A DNA stretch of 64,000 nucleotides from JBBIKU01 sp037445245. Lineage in GTDB: Bacteria > Chloroflexota > Anaerolineae > Anaerolineales > Anaerolineaceae. The notes under the pieces are model-generated. The model was not told the DNA's origin. It worked only from the letters and a program-made list of their open reading frames with translations, and did not search any database. Below are positions 41,418 through 50,010 of the stretch, piece after piece. Every line of letters starts with the position of its first letter. The stretch's first letter is position 1. The translations under genes were made by a program, and so were the position numbers. The DNA lies in contig JBBIKU010000001.1 of the NCBI GenBank assembly GCA_037445245.1, positions 8,510 to 72,509 of the forward strand, in the 5' to 3' direction.

Positions 41418-42365
41418 GTGTCCATTTATTCGTGCTCAAACAGAGCCAGATTGCTCCGGCTTATTGTCATCGGCTTTGCGTTAGTGCTGGCTTCGTGCAA
41501 CGGAACAGGATTCTCCTTTGAATTGCCTGCAGCTAGCGTGAGTGGGAGCGAGCACGTGGGCGCACCGATACAATCGGTAGAAACTGCCACTCCGTTTTTG
41601 CCCTTGCCAACAGAAACGCTGATGCCTGGTCCAACCCCAACCATCACCGCTTTGCCTACACCTACATCTCAGCCGACCGCTACGTGGGTATATAACCCGC
41701 CCGGAACAGTCACTGCACCGATCTTGCTTTACCATCACGTTGGTGTTGATTCCAATAACAGCCGCTACTATGTATCCCCCCCTGCCTTCGCACAGCAGAT
41801 GGATTGGCTGCACCTTAACGGCTACACCGCTGTCACTATTTCAACTGTGGTGAACGCGCTCGTTGATGGCGGCGACCTACCTCCCAAACCAGTGGCGATT
41901 ACTTTCGATGATGGCAACCAAAGTATTTACACCCATGCCTTTCCCGTCATGCAAAACTATGGCTTTGTTGGCACGATATATCTAGTAGCGAACCGCCTGG
42001 ATCGCAGCAAGTTTTTAAACCGCGAACAGATAAGAGAAATGCTGGAAGCTGGTTGGGAAATCGGCAGCCATAGCATGACCCATGCTGACCTGACGATCGA
42101 CGCCGCTATGTTGCGCAGTGAAGTCTGGGAATCGGGAGAAATCCTCTCAAAAGCGCTTGAAGCGCCGGTAAAAACTTTTGCTTATCCATTTGGTGCAATC
42201 AACCCCTTTGTGGTCGAGCGCACCAGACGTTATGGTTATCGAGCGGCGGTCGGCTTGGGAACTTCTTTCAGCCATGATCTGGGGGATCTGTTCTATCTCA
42301 ACCGCATTGAGGTCCGTAACGGATACGACCTCAATCGTTTCATTGGGTTCATGCCTTGGCAGTAA
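41418..42365 (+). CDS. Polysaccharide deacetylase lipoprotein (NodB/CE4)
   Basis: A 315-residue exported enzyme. GTG at 41418 is preferred over GTG at 41412 because AAAGGAG ends 7 bases before it. The signal ends in lipobox LASC, so the protein is lipid-anchored. A Pro/Thr-rich linker (~45-85) precedes the NodB domain, which has ITFDDGNQS (catalytic base and metal Asp), GSHSMTHADL (metal His pair), FAYPFG and a final block. It de-N-acetylates peptidoglycan or exopolysaccharide at the cell surface. It stands about 280 bases upstream of an acyl carrier protein/acyl-AMP ligase pair. Confidence 0.9.
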   Translation: MSIYSCSNRARLLRLIVIGFALVLASCNGTGFSFELPAASVSGSEHVGAPIQSVETATPFLPLPTETLMPGPTPTITALPTPTSQPTATWVYNPPGTVTAPILLYHHVGVDSNNSRYYVSPPAFAQQMDWLHLNGYTAVTISTVVNALVDGGDLPPKPVAITFDDGNQSIYTHAFPVMQNYGFVGTIYLVANRLDRSKFLNREQIREMLEAGWEIGSHSMTHADLTIDAAMLRSEVWESGEILSKALEAPVKTFAYPFGAINPFVVERTRRYGYRAAVGLGTSFSHDLGDLFYLNRIEVRNGYDLNRFIGFMPWQ

Positions 42366-42644
42366 GACAAAAAACAAAGCATTTCTCGCGGAGGCGAGTA
42401 CAACCATATCCGCTATCATTACTGCCATTCCTGCTGGATGCATGTTGTTTATCACCAGTAGGTGGGCGAACACGCCTATCGGGAGGACTGATGTTATGTT
42501 ATCTCGATCTTTGAAATGCGATTTCCAAGGCAGGATTTACTAACAGCGCCATTCGCCTTTCCCCACGGGGAACAGCGCGGCTGACTAAAACGCCAAAAGG
42601 ACAATTAAGAAAACTCTTTATCCTTAAATCTCTAAGGAGACGCA

Positions 42645-42893
42645 GTGATCGACGATGTGATAGCAACACTGGCGACGCAGGTTGCCGCTGAAATTATCAA
42701 ACGACCGGACAGATCAGTCTTGCCCGACGAGCCGCTCATCTCCAGTGGACTGATTGACTCTTTTCACTTAGTTGATCTTGCGCTCTTCGTTGAAGATACT
42801 TTCGGGGTTCGCATCGACGACACCGAATTGAACGCTGACACCTTCGACACGCTTGCCCAGCTGGCTGAAATCATCAAAGAACGGCGCTCCTGA
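42645..42893 (+). CDS. Acyl carrier protein
   Basis: An 82-residue acyl carrier protein. LISSGLIDSFHLVDLALFVEDTFGV contains the DSF motif whose Ser (S38-39) receives 4'-phosphopantetheine. Start GTG at 42645 with AAGGAG five bases before it. The acyl-AMP ligase gene begins three bases after its stop, so the ACP is most likely loaded by that ligase rather than serving general fatty acid synthesis. Confidence 0.92.
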   Translation: MIDDVIATLATQVAAEIIKRPDRSVLPDEPLISSGLIDSFHLVDLALFVEDTFGVRIDDTELNADTFDTLAQLAEIIKERRS

Positions 42894-42896
42894 ATC

Positions 42897-44576
42897 ATGA
42901 GCACGTTCAACCACACGTTACGCAACCTGATTGAAAATACGCCGGAAAAGGTGGCGCTGTACCTGCTGGAGAGCGGCAAACCAGATCAGACCATCACCTA
43001 TGGTAGTTTGATCGAGGGCGCCACCGCTTACGAAGCTGCCTTGCGCCAGCACGGCGTCGGCGCCGGCGAGGCGGTGGTGTTAATCCTCCAGCATGGACGT
43101 GCGCATGTGGACGCCTATTTCGGTGTTATTCTGCGCGGCGCTATTCCCTCGGTGATGCCTTTTTTAACTGAAAAATTGCTCCCTGAACGCTACCGCGCTG
43201 AGCTGGCAGCATTAATCGAGATCATCCAGCCGGCTGCCATCATCACCTATGCTGAATTTGAAGCAGAAGTGCGTGCGGCGCTTAAACCGGAGGATTCGGT
43301 ACGGGCAGTGATTGTGGCTGAAAATGTCCCGCCGGTATCGCCGCCGGTTTTCGATACCTTCGAGGGTCTGCGGCGGGCGCCGCAAGATATTGTTCTGCTG
43401 CAGCATTCCTCCGGCACGACCGGTTTGCAAAAGGGTGTTGCCCTTTCGCACCAGGCAGTCTTTAACCAGTTAAAAAGCTACAGTCAGGCAATCCGTCTGA
43501 CGCAGCAGGACGTGATCGTCAGTTGGTTGCCGTTATATCACGACATGGGATTGATTGCGGGCTTTCTCATGCCAGTGTTACTTGGAATCCCATTGGTCTT
43601 GATGTCGCCGTTCGAGTGGGTGCGGGCTCCATATAAGTTGATGCAGGCAGTCTCACGGTACCGCGGCACGTTGGCGTGGTTGCCCAACTTTGCCTACAAC
43701 TTCTGCACTCAAAAAGTGCGTGACCGTCACCTAGAAGGGGTGGATCTTTCCAGTTGGCGAGCGGTCATTAACTGTTCGGAACCAGTGCGCTGGGAAAGCC
43801 ACCAACTTTTCCTCGAACGCTTCGTGCCCTACGGTTTCAAGTCCGAGGCGCTGGCAGCGAGTTATGCCATGGCAGAAAATGTCTTCGCGGTGACTCAGGG
43901 AGGCATCGATGCGCCGCTGACGGTGGACGTGATTGATCGCCAGGCGTTCGAGAGCAAGCGTCGGGCGATTCCGGCGCAAGCCGGTAAGCCCGCTATCAAA
44001 ATGGTCTCTAATGGGTTGCCGATCCCCAACGTGCAGGTACGCATTGTTTCCGATGATGGCAAGGAACTCGGCGAGCGACAGGTAGGCGAGATTGCCTTAC
44101 AGAGTAACTGTATGCTGACTGGTTACTATCGCCGACCGGATGAGACCCAGAAAGCCTTCCTGGATGGCTGGTACCTGACTGGCGATTACGGATATTTGCT
44201 GAATGGCGAACTGTATGTTTCAGGCAGAAAAAAGGACCTGATCATTGTTGGTGGAAAGAACATTTACCCACAGGATCTGGAACGGCTGGCGATGGCGGTT
44301 GACGGTGTTCATCCCGGGCGAGTGGTGGCGTTCGGTGTTTTCGATGAAGTCTCTGGTACTGAGGAGGTTGTGATCGTGGCGGAGGTGGACACTGACGGCG
44401 CCGCAGAACGCAGACGTATCGCTGAGAACGTGCATTGGGAAGTGCGGCGCGGTTCAGCAATAGTACCGCGCCAAGTGCATCTGGTTGGTCCCCGCTGGTT
44501 GATTAAAACCAGCAGTGGAAAAACTGCCCGAGGCGCCAATCGTGATAAATATCTAGCTGAAGTGGAGCGGACCTAG
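42897..44576 (+). CDS. Acyl-AMP ligase / AMP-dependent synthetase
   Basis: A 559-residue ANL-superfamily enzyme, nearest in look to fatty acyl-AMP ligases. LQHSSGTTGLQKGVALSH is the P-loop (A3), LPLYHDMGLIAG a conserved block, YLTGDYGYL the A7 Asp, GRKKDLIIVGGKNIYPQDLE the A8 hinge, and KTSSGKTARG the A10 Lys region. It activates a carboxylic acid as adenylate and, given the adjacent ACP gene, passes it to the carrier. No ketosynthase or NRPS gene is in view, so the product (lipid, acylated polymer or small secondary metabolite) is unknown. The previous deacetylase gene may be part of the same surface-modification set. Confidence 0.92.
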   Translation: MSTFNHTLRNLIENTPEKVALYLLESGKPDQTITYGSLIEGATAYEAALRQHGVGAGEAVVLILQHGRAHVDAYFGVILRGAIPSVMPFLTEKLLPERYRAELAALIEIIQPAAIITYAEFEAEVRAALKPEDSVRAVIVAENVPPVSPPVFDTFEGLRRAPQDIVLLQHSSGTTGLQKGVALSHQAVFNQLKSYSQAIRLTQQDVIVSWLPLYHDMGLIAGFLMPVLLGIPLVLMSPFEWVRAPYKLMQAVSRYRGTLAWLPNFAYNFCTQKVRDRHLEGVDLSSWRAVINCSEPVRWESHQLFLERFVPYGFKSEALAASYAMAENVFAVTQGGIDAPLTVDVIDRQAFESKRRAIPAQAGKPAIKMVSNGLPIPNVQVRIVSDDGKELGERQVGEIALQSNCMLTGYYRRPDETQKAFLDGWYLTGDYGYLLNGELYVSGRKKDLIIVGGKNIYPQDLERLAMAVDGVHPGRVVAFGVFDEVSGTEEVVIVAEVDTDGAAERRRIAENVHWEVRRGSAIVPRQVHLVGPRWLIKTSSGKTARGANRDKYLAEVERT

Positions 44577-44629
44577 CCACTTTGTGTTCGCTGCTTTGGG
44601 GGAGGATCAATTTATTCCAAGGAGGGGGC

Positions 44630-44831
44630 ATGTTTTTAACGAACGAAAACCTTACGGCTGTATTTGCCGGCGAATCGGAGGTATTAGGTTTTGCCCAAAA
44701 AGTCGATAAAGAGGACTTGCCAAGGCTGCCTCTCCGTTTCGAGCTTCGTTGCCTATGCTGAAACGGCGCGTGCCATTAATCACCTTCACGAAGAATGTCG
44801 TTCTGATCAGACACTCATGACGTATATGTGA
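44630..44831 (+). pseudogene. Rubrerythrin N-terminal remnant
   Basis: A perfect AAGGAGGGGG ribosome binding site precedes ATG 44630. The first frame reads MFLTNENLTAVFAGES, then VLGFAQKVDKEDLP, the start of a rubrerythrin (NLxAAFAGESQANRKYLAFAxKAxKEG) with a short internal deletion, and stops at 44759-44761. In another frame from 44751 the expected helix continues as AYAETARAINHLHEE (the xAxAETxHAxNHL iron-binding block) before a stop at 44829-44831. The rest of the protein, including the rubredoxin domain, is missing. Oxidative-stress protection has been lost from this locus. Confidence 0.75.
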
Positions 44832-44843
44832 TTGGGATAAAGG

Positions 44844-45284
44844 TCAGCGATAATAGTCCGTCCCCATGATGTAGTCTTCTAAGTGGCGGAGAGAGATCTC
44901 CTGATTGGTGATGATGGCTTTTACCACGTCTCCGATCGAGATCACGCCGATCAGCTTGCCCTCAGAAACCACCGGCAAGTGGCGGATGCGCTTGTCGGTC
45001 ATCAGCGCCATGCACTCGTCCAGAGTCTGCTCCGGTCCGACAAAATACACCTTGCGAGTCATCAACTCGCCGATTGGGGTATCTACGGATACACTTTTAA
45101 GGATGCTTTTTCGGGCGTAATCGCGTTCGGAGAAAAGTCCTTTGACTTTGTCCCCCTCCATCACCAGCACGGCGCCAATGTTCTTGCTCTCCATAAGCTT
45201 GAGCGCATCCAGAACGGTGGCGTCCAACGGAACTGTATAAATCTCATTCCCTTTGGTTTTCAAGATCTGACGGACTATGGTCAT
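44844..45284 (-). CDS. CBS-domain pair protein
   Basis: A 146-residue two-CBS-domain protein, third relative of those at 571 and 1041: IGAVLVMEGDKVKGLFSERDYARK, then RHLPVVSEGKLIGVISIGDVVKAI, and a C-terminal HLEDYIMG tail like the others. AAGGAGGATGAAAA before the ATG is a strong ribosome binding site. It is on the same strand as the cupin and DUF438 genes but about 250 bases away, so it may have its own promoter. Adenine-nucleotide sensing is the likely role. Confidence 0.87.
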   Translation of the reverse strand: MTIVRQILKTKGNEIYTVPLDATVLDALKLMESKNIGAVLVMEGDKVKGLFSERDYARKSILKSVSVDTPIGELMTRKVYFVGPEQTLDECMALMTDKRIRHLPVVSEGKLIGVISIGDVVKAIITNQEISLRHLEDYIMGTDYYR

Positions 45285-45531
45285 TTTTCATCCTCCTTCC
45301 AGTAAACGTGAAGATAAACCGACATGGCTAACAAATACCCTACAAGTATCTTATAAAAAAACGACTCGAAATGCAACTGTTTTGGGGCGTAAAAACGTTG
45401 GGGTTGGGTAATTTAGTTGGCTGCCTTTTGCATTGCTTGCCACTTCTAGAAACAACACAGCGAATGTGGGCCAAAATAGACAGTACTTGTTGTTATTACT
45501 GCTTCTTGCAAACCAAAGGTTGCCGTGCCGA

Positions 45532-45861
45532 TTAATCTTTCTCGTTCAACATGGTCAATAGCATCTTGACTGGGGTACGGGCAAATAGGCTGTGGGGCAG
45601 GTGAGGGGGCATATGCGCCCAGGTGCCTGCCACACCGTTGATGACATCCTCGCCCAGTTTGAGGTCAGCCTCGCCTTCCAGAATGTGGATCATTGCTGGG
45701 ACGGAGGCGGTGTGCTCCGATAGTTCCTGCCCGGCGGCGAAAGCGAACAGAATTACCTTGAGCGTCTCGTCTTTGTAAAGCGTGCGACTAACGATGCTTT
45801 CTACCAGAATGGTTTCTATGGCTTGATTGAGATTATTGATCAGCAGGTAGCTGGCTTTCAT
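45532..45861 (-). CDS. Small cupin-domain protein
   Basis: A 109-residue single cupin. The two motifs are present in reduced form: AAGQELSEHTASVPAMIHILEGEADL (G(X)5HXH-like; His in EHT) and GTWAHMPPHLPHSLFA (PxxxPH). It could bind a metal and act as sensor, isomerase or dioxygenase; the family is too broad to say. GGAG precedes the ATG by 7 bases. It is 29 bases downstream of the DUF438-hemerythrin gene, as in clusters that answer to nitric oxide or low oxygen. Confidence 0.82.
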   Translation of the reverse strand: MKASYLLINNLNQAIETILVESIVSRTLYKDETLKVILFAFAAGQELSEHTASVPAMIHILEGEADLKLGEDVINGVAGTWAHMPPHLPHSLFARTPVKMLLTMLNEKD

Positions 45862-45890
45862 GCTTGTCTCCGTTTCATAAACAGGGATGG

Positions 45891-47156
45891 CTAACGTCCT
45901 GCTGGAGTGGTATCGTCCAGCAGGCGGCGTTCGCCTTCTAGCTGGCGCAGGCGGGTGATGTCTTGGGTAACTTCGAGGGTTCCGCGGTAGCTACCTTTTT
46001 CGTCCCGCAGCGCATAATAAGCGATGTGGACGAATTTGCTCCCTATCTGAATCCAAAAAATTGCCTCGTCCCTGACTCCGGAACGGAAGTCATCCAAGAT
46101 CCGCTGAACACGATCCATGCTCTGGGGTGGGTGACAATGCTGTACCTTACGTCCGATGATCGCTGGTGAGCGCTCAAAGACCCGATCCCTGGTCTGGGAG
46201 AAGAAGCGCACCTCATCCTGTTCGTCCACGAAGGTCAAATCGACTGGCAGGGTCGAGATCATCCAGTTGATTTGTTCCAGAGTAAGAGCGCCGATATTGA
46301 GTGGAAGTGGGTGTCCGTTGGCGAGGATTGCTTCCGAAGCAGCAAGCGGGGCTGCGCTTGGTGCCGGGCTGGCTTGCACAGGCGATTGCGGTTGCCAGTC
46401 TTCGGGTTGAACGAAAAAGAAGCCGATTTCGTCCTCCTGAGCGCGAATATCAGCCCATTCTGCTTCCTGAAGGCGGTCCAGTGCAGCCTGGAAGAGGATG
46501 TTCTCCTCTTTGTAGAACATCTCGCGCATGGCGGTGTCGATGCGGGCAAAGATGGTATCGATTTCGTTGACGAATTTGGCGGCATCCTCCCCGACGCCGG
46601 CTTCTAGCAGGGTTGCCAGTGTTTTCCAGTCGGAGCGGATGTCGTTGTGGATTCCCCACATTACCGTTGATGGTCCGCTAAACCCGTGTTTTTCCAGGTA
46701 GGGAAACAACAGGTTCTCTTTGCGCAGGTAATGCTTGTCAAAGCTGCGCAGCTTGTCGAGTTGCTTGTGAGCGAGCTGCAGGGTAATGCTGTTGGGATGC
46801 TCCTTCAGATCTTCCAGTACGTGGCGCAGATTGTCAAGAACTTCCTCGGCGGCGCGGTTTTCGATACGCAGGGTATAGAGGGGGTGTCCAGGGGTCATGT
46901 CGGGGCTTTGGTTTTTATCAAGCGATTCGCGAAACACGGCAACATGAACATCGCACAGGCGCTGGATTTCCGCTGCCGGCAAACCCTCCTGAATTAATTG
47001 TTGTTCCACCTCGGCAATCTCAGTAGCATCGACCTCTGTGAGCAGCGCCGCAAACTCAGATTTGACCTCATCGATGCTTTTACCGGCGTGCAACTGCCGC
47101 AGGATATTCTTGATGATTTCTTTGCGCCGGGTAACGTTATTGATCCATTCGCTCAT
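45891..47156 (-). CDS. DUF438 / hemerythrin / PAS-domain sensor protein
   Basis: A 421-residue cytoplasmic protein with three parts. Residues ~5-80 are DUF438 (IIKNILRQLHAGKSIDEVKSEF). Residues ~85-230 are a hemerythrin-like HHE domain with the iron-ligand pattern HPLYTLRIENRA, DKHYLRKENLLFPYLEKHG, HNDIR and MFYKEENILFQ. Residues ~285-415 are a PAS domain (LPVDLTFVDEQDEVRFFSQT, IIGRKVQHCHPP, HIAYYALRDEKGSYRGTLEVTQDITRLRQLEGE). Relatives sense O2 or NO at the di-iron site. Here it follows a ferredoxin by 15 bases and is downstream of a Crp/Fnr gene. Confidence 0.87.
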   Translation of the reverse strand: MSEWINNVTRRKEIIKNILRQLHAGKSIDEVKSEFAALLTEVDATEIAEVEQQLIQEGLPAAEIQRLCDVHVAVFRESLDKNQSPDMTPGHPLYTLRIENRAAEEVLDNLRHVLEDLKEHPNSITLQLAHKQLDKLRSFDKHYLRKENLLFPYLEKHGFSGPSTVMWGIHNDIRSDWKTLATLLEAGVGEDAAKFVNEIDTIFARIDTAMREMFYKEENILFQAALDRLQEAEWADIRAQEDEIGFFFVQPEDWQPQSPVQASPAPSAAPLAASEAILANGHPLPLNIGALTLEQINWMISTLPVDLTFVDEQDEVRFFSQTRDRVFERSPAIIGRKVQHCHPPQSMDRVQRILDDFRSGVRDEAIFWIQIGSKFVHIAYYALRDEKGSYRGTLEVTQDITRLRQLEGERRLLDDTTPAGR

Positions 47157-47171
47157 CTAAATGCCTCTTCT

Positions 47172-47390
47172 CTAGTGTATTTGCGATTCCCAAACGATTT
47201 CGAATGCACAGCGGATGGCGTGCTGCGGGCAAAGCGCTTCGCAATCGGTGCAGTACGTGCAGGCTCGGGGACGATTGAAAACTGGACCGACAGCCGCCAT
47301 TGTCAACGCTTGGGTAGGACACTTTTGAACACAGACACCACAACGGTCACATTTTTCTAAACCGATCTCGGGTAAAGTCCAGTTGCTCAT
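47172..47390 (-). CDS. Small 2[4Fe-4S] ferredoxin-like protein
   Basis: A 72-residue protein with two complete clusters: CDRCGVCVQKCP and CTYCTDCEALCP, both CxxCxxCxxxCP. AGGAAGGTGG precedes the ATG. It lies between the Crp/Fnr regulator and the DUF438-hemerythrin gene on the same strand, with 15 bases to the latter. Electron donation to a partner, or repair of the di-iron sensor, are possible roles. Confidence 0.87.
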   Translation of the reverse strand: MSNWTLPEIGLEKCDRCGVCVQKCPTQALTMAAVGPVFNRPRACTYCTDCEALCPQHAIRCAFEIVWESQIH

Positions 47391-47467
47391 GGCAAACCAC
47401 CTTCCTGTTGGCTGCTTTTAGCGTACCAGAAAGGCGATGGCGGGTCTACGACAAAAGTCGCACGGAT

Positions 47468-48124
47468 TCAGGATTCTGACTCGGCTTCTAGTCCGGCACG
47501 ACTGATCAGAGTGATTCGCTGACGCTCGATGCGCACCAGACCGGAATCGATAAATTCGCGCAGCACTCTACCGATCATATCGCGCACTGTGCCTAGCTGG
47601 GCAGCAATTTCGTCCTGCGTCCAGCGCAGGGTAGATCCATCGCTGTCGGCTTGCTCGAGCAAAAAGCGCGCCAAGCGGACGCGCACAGTGCACAGCGAGA
47701 GCGATTCGACTAGATTGGTGAGATGCGCCAGTCTTCCAGCAAAGTTTTCAAGGACCGCCAGTGCCAAGTCGTGATGATATTCGCATAGCCGACGAAATTC
47801 GTTTGCTGGGATTACCAGCAACCGCGCCTGGGTCAGGGCGGCGGCGTGAGCGTGGTTGCCGGCGCCGGTGAGAAAGATTGGCGCCAGGTTGAAGGCGTCT
47901 CCGGTAGAAAGACGCAGCAATACCTGTTCGCGCCCTTGCGGTGAAAGGCGGAATGTTTTTACCTCGCCTGATTCGATGAAATGCGCTCCAGTGCAAGGCT
48001 CGCCTTCTACCAGGATCGTTGATCCGGCGGGATGGGCGCGGCGGATGGCGACCCTGGCAATCTGTGCCAGGGTCTCATCGGAAATGGAAGTAAACAGCCG
48101 CAAGCGGCGAAGCGATTCGTCCAC
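47468..48124 (-). CDS. Crp/Fnr-family transcriptional regulator
   Basis: A 218-residue regulator. An N-terminal cyclic-nucleotide-like barrel (STILVEGEPCTGAHFIESGEVKTFRLS) is joined by a long dimer helix to a C-terminal HTH_Crp (LRWTQDEIAAQLGTVRDMIGRVLREF). The N-terminal cysteine cluster of true Fnr is absent, so it is not an Fe-S oxygen sensor; Dnr-like heme/NO or ligand sensing is possible. Start GTG at 48124. It is the first gene of the ferredoxin/DUF438/cupin run and divergent from the corrinoid genes. Confidence 0.9.
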   Translation of the reverse strand: MDESLRRLRLFTSISDETLAQIARVAIRRAHPAGSTILVEGEPCTGAHFIESGEVKTFRLSPQGREQVLLRLSTGDAFNLAPIFLTGAGNHAHAAALTQARLLVIPANEFRRLCEYHHDLALAVLENFAGRLAHLTNLVESLSLCTVRVRLARFLLEQADSDGSTLRWTQDEIAAQLGTVRDMIGRVLREFIDSGLVRIERQRITLISRAGLEAESES

Positions 48125-48383
48125 GGAAAGATCTCTGAGAAAATCTGTTTATAAAAAATAGCATGCCGTGGCAAGGAAGTCAAGCCACCAACAACCTCGC
48201 AGCCAGCCTGAACCGTTATCACCACAACCGGGTGTTCAGGAACCAGGGCAACCAATCGCGGCTTGCCTTTGCAGGACAGCGCTTGCAAATAATATTACTG
48301 CTGGTGTTGCTTGCTCACTGCTGAGGGGGATAAATATCTGCATCGGTGCTGTATAATTAGGTGGCTAGAAAGGAGTGTAGCGC

Positions 48384-49022
48384 ATGGAACCGATACTCAA
48401 AGAAATCTACGACAGCATCATTGATGGGAATCATACCCTTGCGTCCGAAAAGGTGCAGCAGGCACTGGAGCAGAAAATTGAGCCTTCCCGCGTCCTCAAT
48501 GAAGGTATGGTTAACGCCATGAACGAAGTCGGACGGCTGTTCGAGGAGGGAGAGTACTTCGTTCCCGAGATGTTGATTGCCGCCCGTGCTATGCAAGCCG
48601 GGCTGGCGGTGCTCAAGCCACAGCTAGTGCAGGCGGATATCAAATCCACCGGTAAGGTGGTCACCGGCACGGTCAAAGGCGATCTGCATGACATCGGCAA
48701 GAATCTGGTGGCAATGATGCTGGAGGGGGCGGCTTTCGAGATCGTCGACCTCGGCTCGGATGTCAGCCCTGAGACATTCGTCGCGGCGGTCAAAGACAAC
48801 AAACCTAATATCGTGGCGCTCTCGGCGTTGTTGACCACCACCATGCTAAATATGAAGGTCACCATCGCCGCGCTGGAGGAGGCGGGTTTGCGCGATCAGG
48901 TCAAGGTCATTGTGGGTGGCGCACCGTTGACTTTACAATATGCCCGGGAGATTGGAGCGGACGGTTACGCTCCGGATGCCAGCCGGGCGGTGGCGCTGGC
49001 GCGCTCGCTGGTCGGGGCATAA
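48384..49022 (+). CDS. Corrinoid-binding methyltransferase protein (MtaC/MetH-cap type)
   Basis: A 212-residue cobalamin-binding protein. Residues ~1-88 are the B12-binding-2 helical cap (LFEEGEYFVPEMLIAARAMQ). The Rossmann-type domain follows, with GDLHDIGKN (H102 is the lower axial Co ligand), then FEIVDLGSDVSPE and ALLTTTM. The ATG has AAGGAG upstream. It is followed by a homocysteine-methyltransferase gene and a RACE activator gene, so it carries a methyl group between substrates. No substrate-specific MT1 gene lies in the window. Confidence 0.93.
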   Translation: MEPILKEIYDSIIDGNHTLASEKVQQALEQKIEPSRVLNEGMVNAMNEVGRLFEEGEYFVPEMLIAARAMQAGLAVLKPQLVQADIKSTGKVVTGTVKGDLHDIGKNLVAMMLEGAAFEIVDLGSDVSPETFVAAVKDNKPNIVALSALLTTTMLNMKVTIAALEEAGLRDQVKVIVGGAPLTLQYAREIGADGYAPDASRAVALARSLVGA

Positions 49023-49114
49023 ACCTGGCAGCGACTTGTGTTTATCCCGGAATGCGGTGGTTAAGGCAGACACTCTGCTGAAACCACTCGTTTCGTTTTT
49101 GCAGGAGCGCAATC

Positions 49115-50002
49115 ATGACCACATCCGTTTTTATCGAATGGCTGAAAGACGGGGATGTCCTGCTGGCGGACGGCGCCACCGGTAGCAACCTTCAAGCGAA
49201 TGGGTTACCAATGGGGGTTGCCGGTGAAACTTGGGTGCTCGAAAATCCGGACGCCATTGTTCAATTGCATCAAAAATTCATTGAAGCCGGCTCTGATATT
49301 GTGCTCACCTGTACCTTTGGCGGCACAGCCTTACGATTGGAACAATCCGGGCTTGCTGCTCGCATGGTAGAGATCAACCGACAGGCGGTGGCGCTGGCGC
49401 GCCAGGCAGTCGGGAAGGCGACGGTGCTGGTGGCGGGGTCGATCGGTCCGCTGGGGCATCTGCTCAAGCCGCTTGGGCCAGTAGAGGAAACTGATGCAAT
49501 CGCCGCCTACCGAGCCCAGGCACAAGTATTGGATGAATCCGGCGTCGATCTGTTGTTGATCGAAACCCAGTTTGATTTGGCGGAGGCAAAGGCAGCCATC
49601 CGAGGAGTGCGCTCGGTTAGCTCACTGCCACTGGTGTGCTCGTTTAGTTTCGACCGAGGCACCCGTACCATGATGGGCGTTCGCCCGCGCCAGATTGGTG
49701 AGCAACTGCCGCCCCTGGGCGTGGATGTGGTCGGCATCAATTGCGGTCGCAGCCTGGGAGAGAATCTGGAATCGCTCAGGGAACTGGTTTCCGTTGTGGA
49801 TATTCCGGTGTGGTTTAAACCCAACGCCGGCTTGCCGCGTCTGGATGGCACAGGTAAACCGGTGTATGATTTGACCCCAAAGGCGATGGGGGAATCTGCT
49901 GCGGATTGGCTGGCGGCTGGGGCGAAAGTGGTGGGCGGTTGCTGCGGCACCAGCCCCGAGCACCTGTACCAGATTGCCGCAGTAGTTAAAACCCGCAAGT
50001 AA
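49115..50002 (+). CDS. Homocysteine S-methyltransferase-family protein (MetH N-terminal domain-like)
   Basis: A 295-residue (beta/alpha)8 enzyme. Zinc-binding cysteines are C210 (GINCGRS) and C276-C277 (GGCCGTS). ADGATGSNLQ and GPVEETDAIAAYRAQ are other family blocks. It has the length of the isolated homocysteine-binding domain of methionine synthase, without folate, cobalamin or activation domains, which are supplied separately by the corrinoid protein just upstream and possibly the RACE protein downstream. GCAGGAGC lies 8 bases before the ATG. Transfer of a corrinoid methyl to homocysteine or another thiol is the likely reaction. Confidence 0.9.
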   Translation: MTTSVFIEWLKDGDVLLADGATGSNLQANGLPMGVAGETWVLENPDAIVQLHQKFIEAGSDIVLTCTFGGTALRLEQSGLAARMVEINRQAVALARQAVGKATVLVAGSIGPLGHLLKPLGPVEETDAIAAYRAQAQVLDESGVDLLLIETQFDLAEAKAAIRGVRSVSSLPLVCSFSFDRGTRTMMGVRPRQIGEQLPPLGVDVVGINCGRSLGENLESLRELVSVVDIPVWFKPNAGLPRLDGTGKPVYDLTPKAMGESAADWLAAGAKVVGGCCGTSPEHLYQIAAVVKTRK

Positions 50003-50010
50003 TTTTCCTT

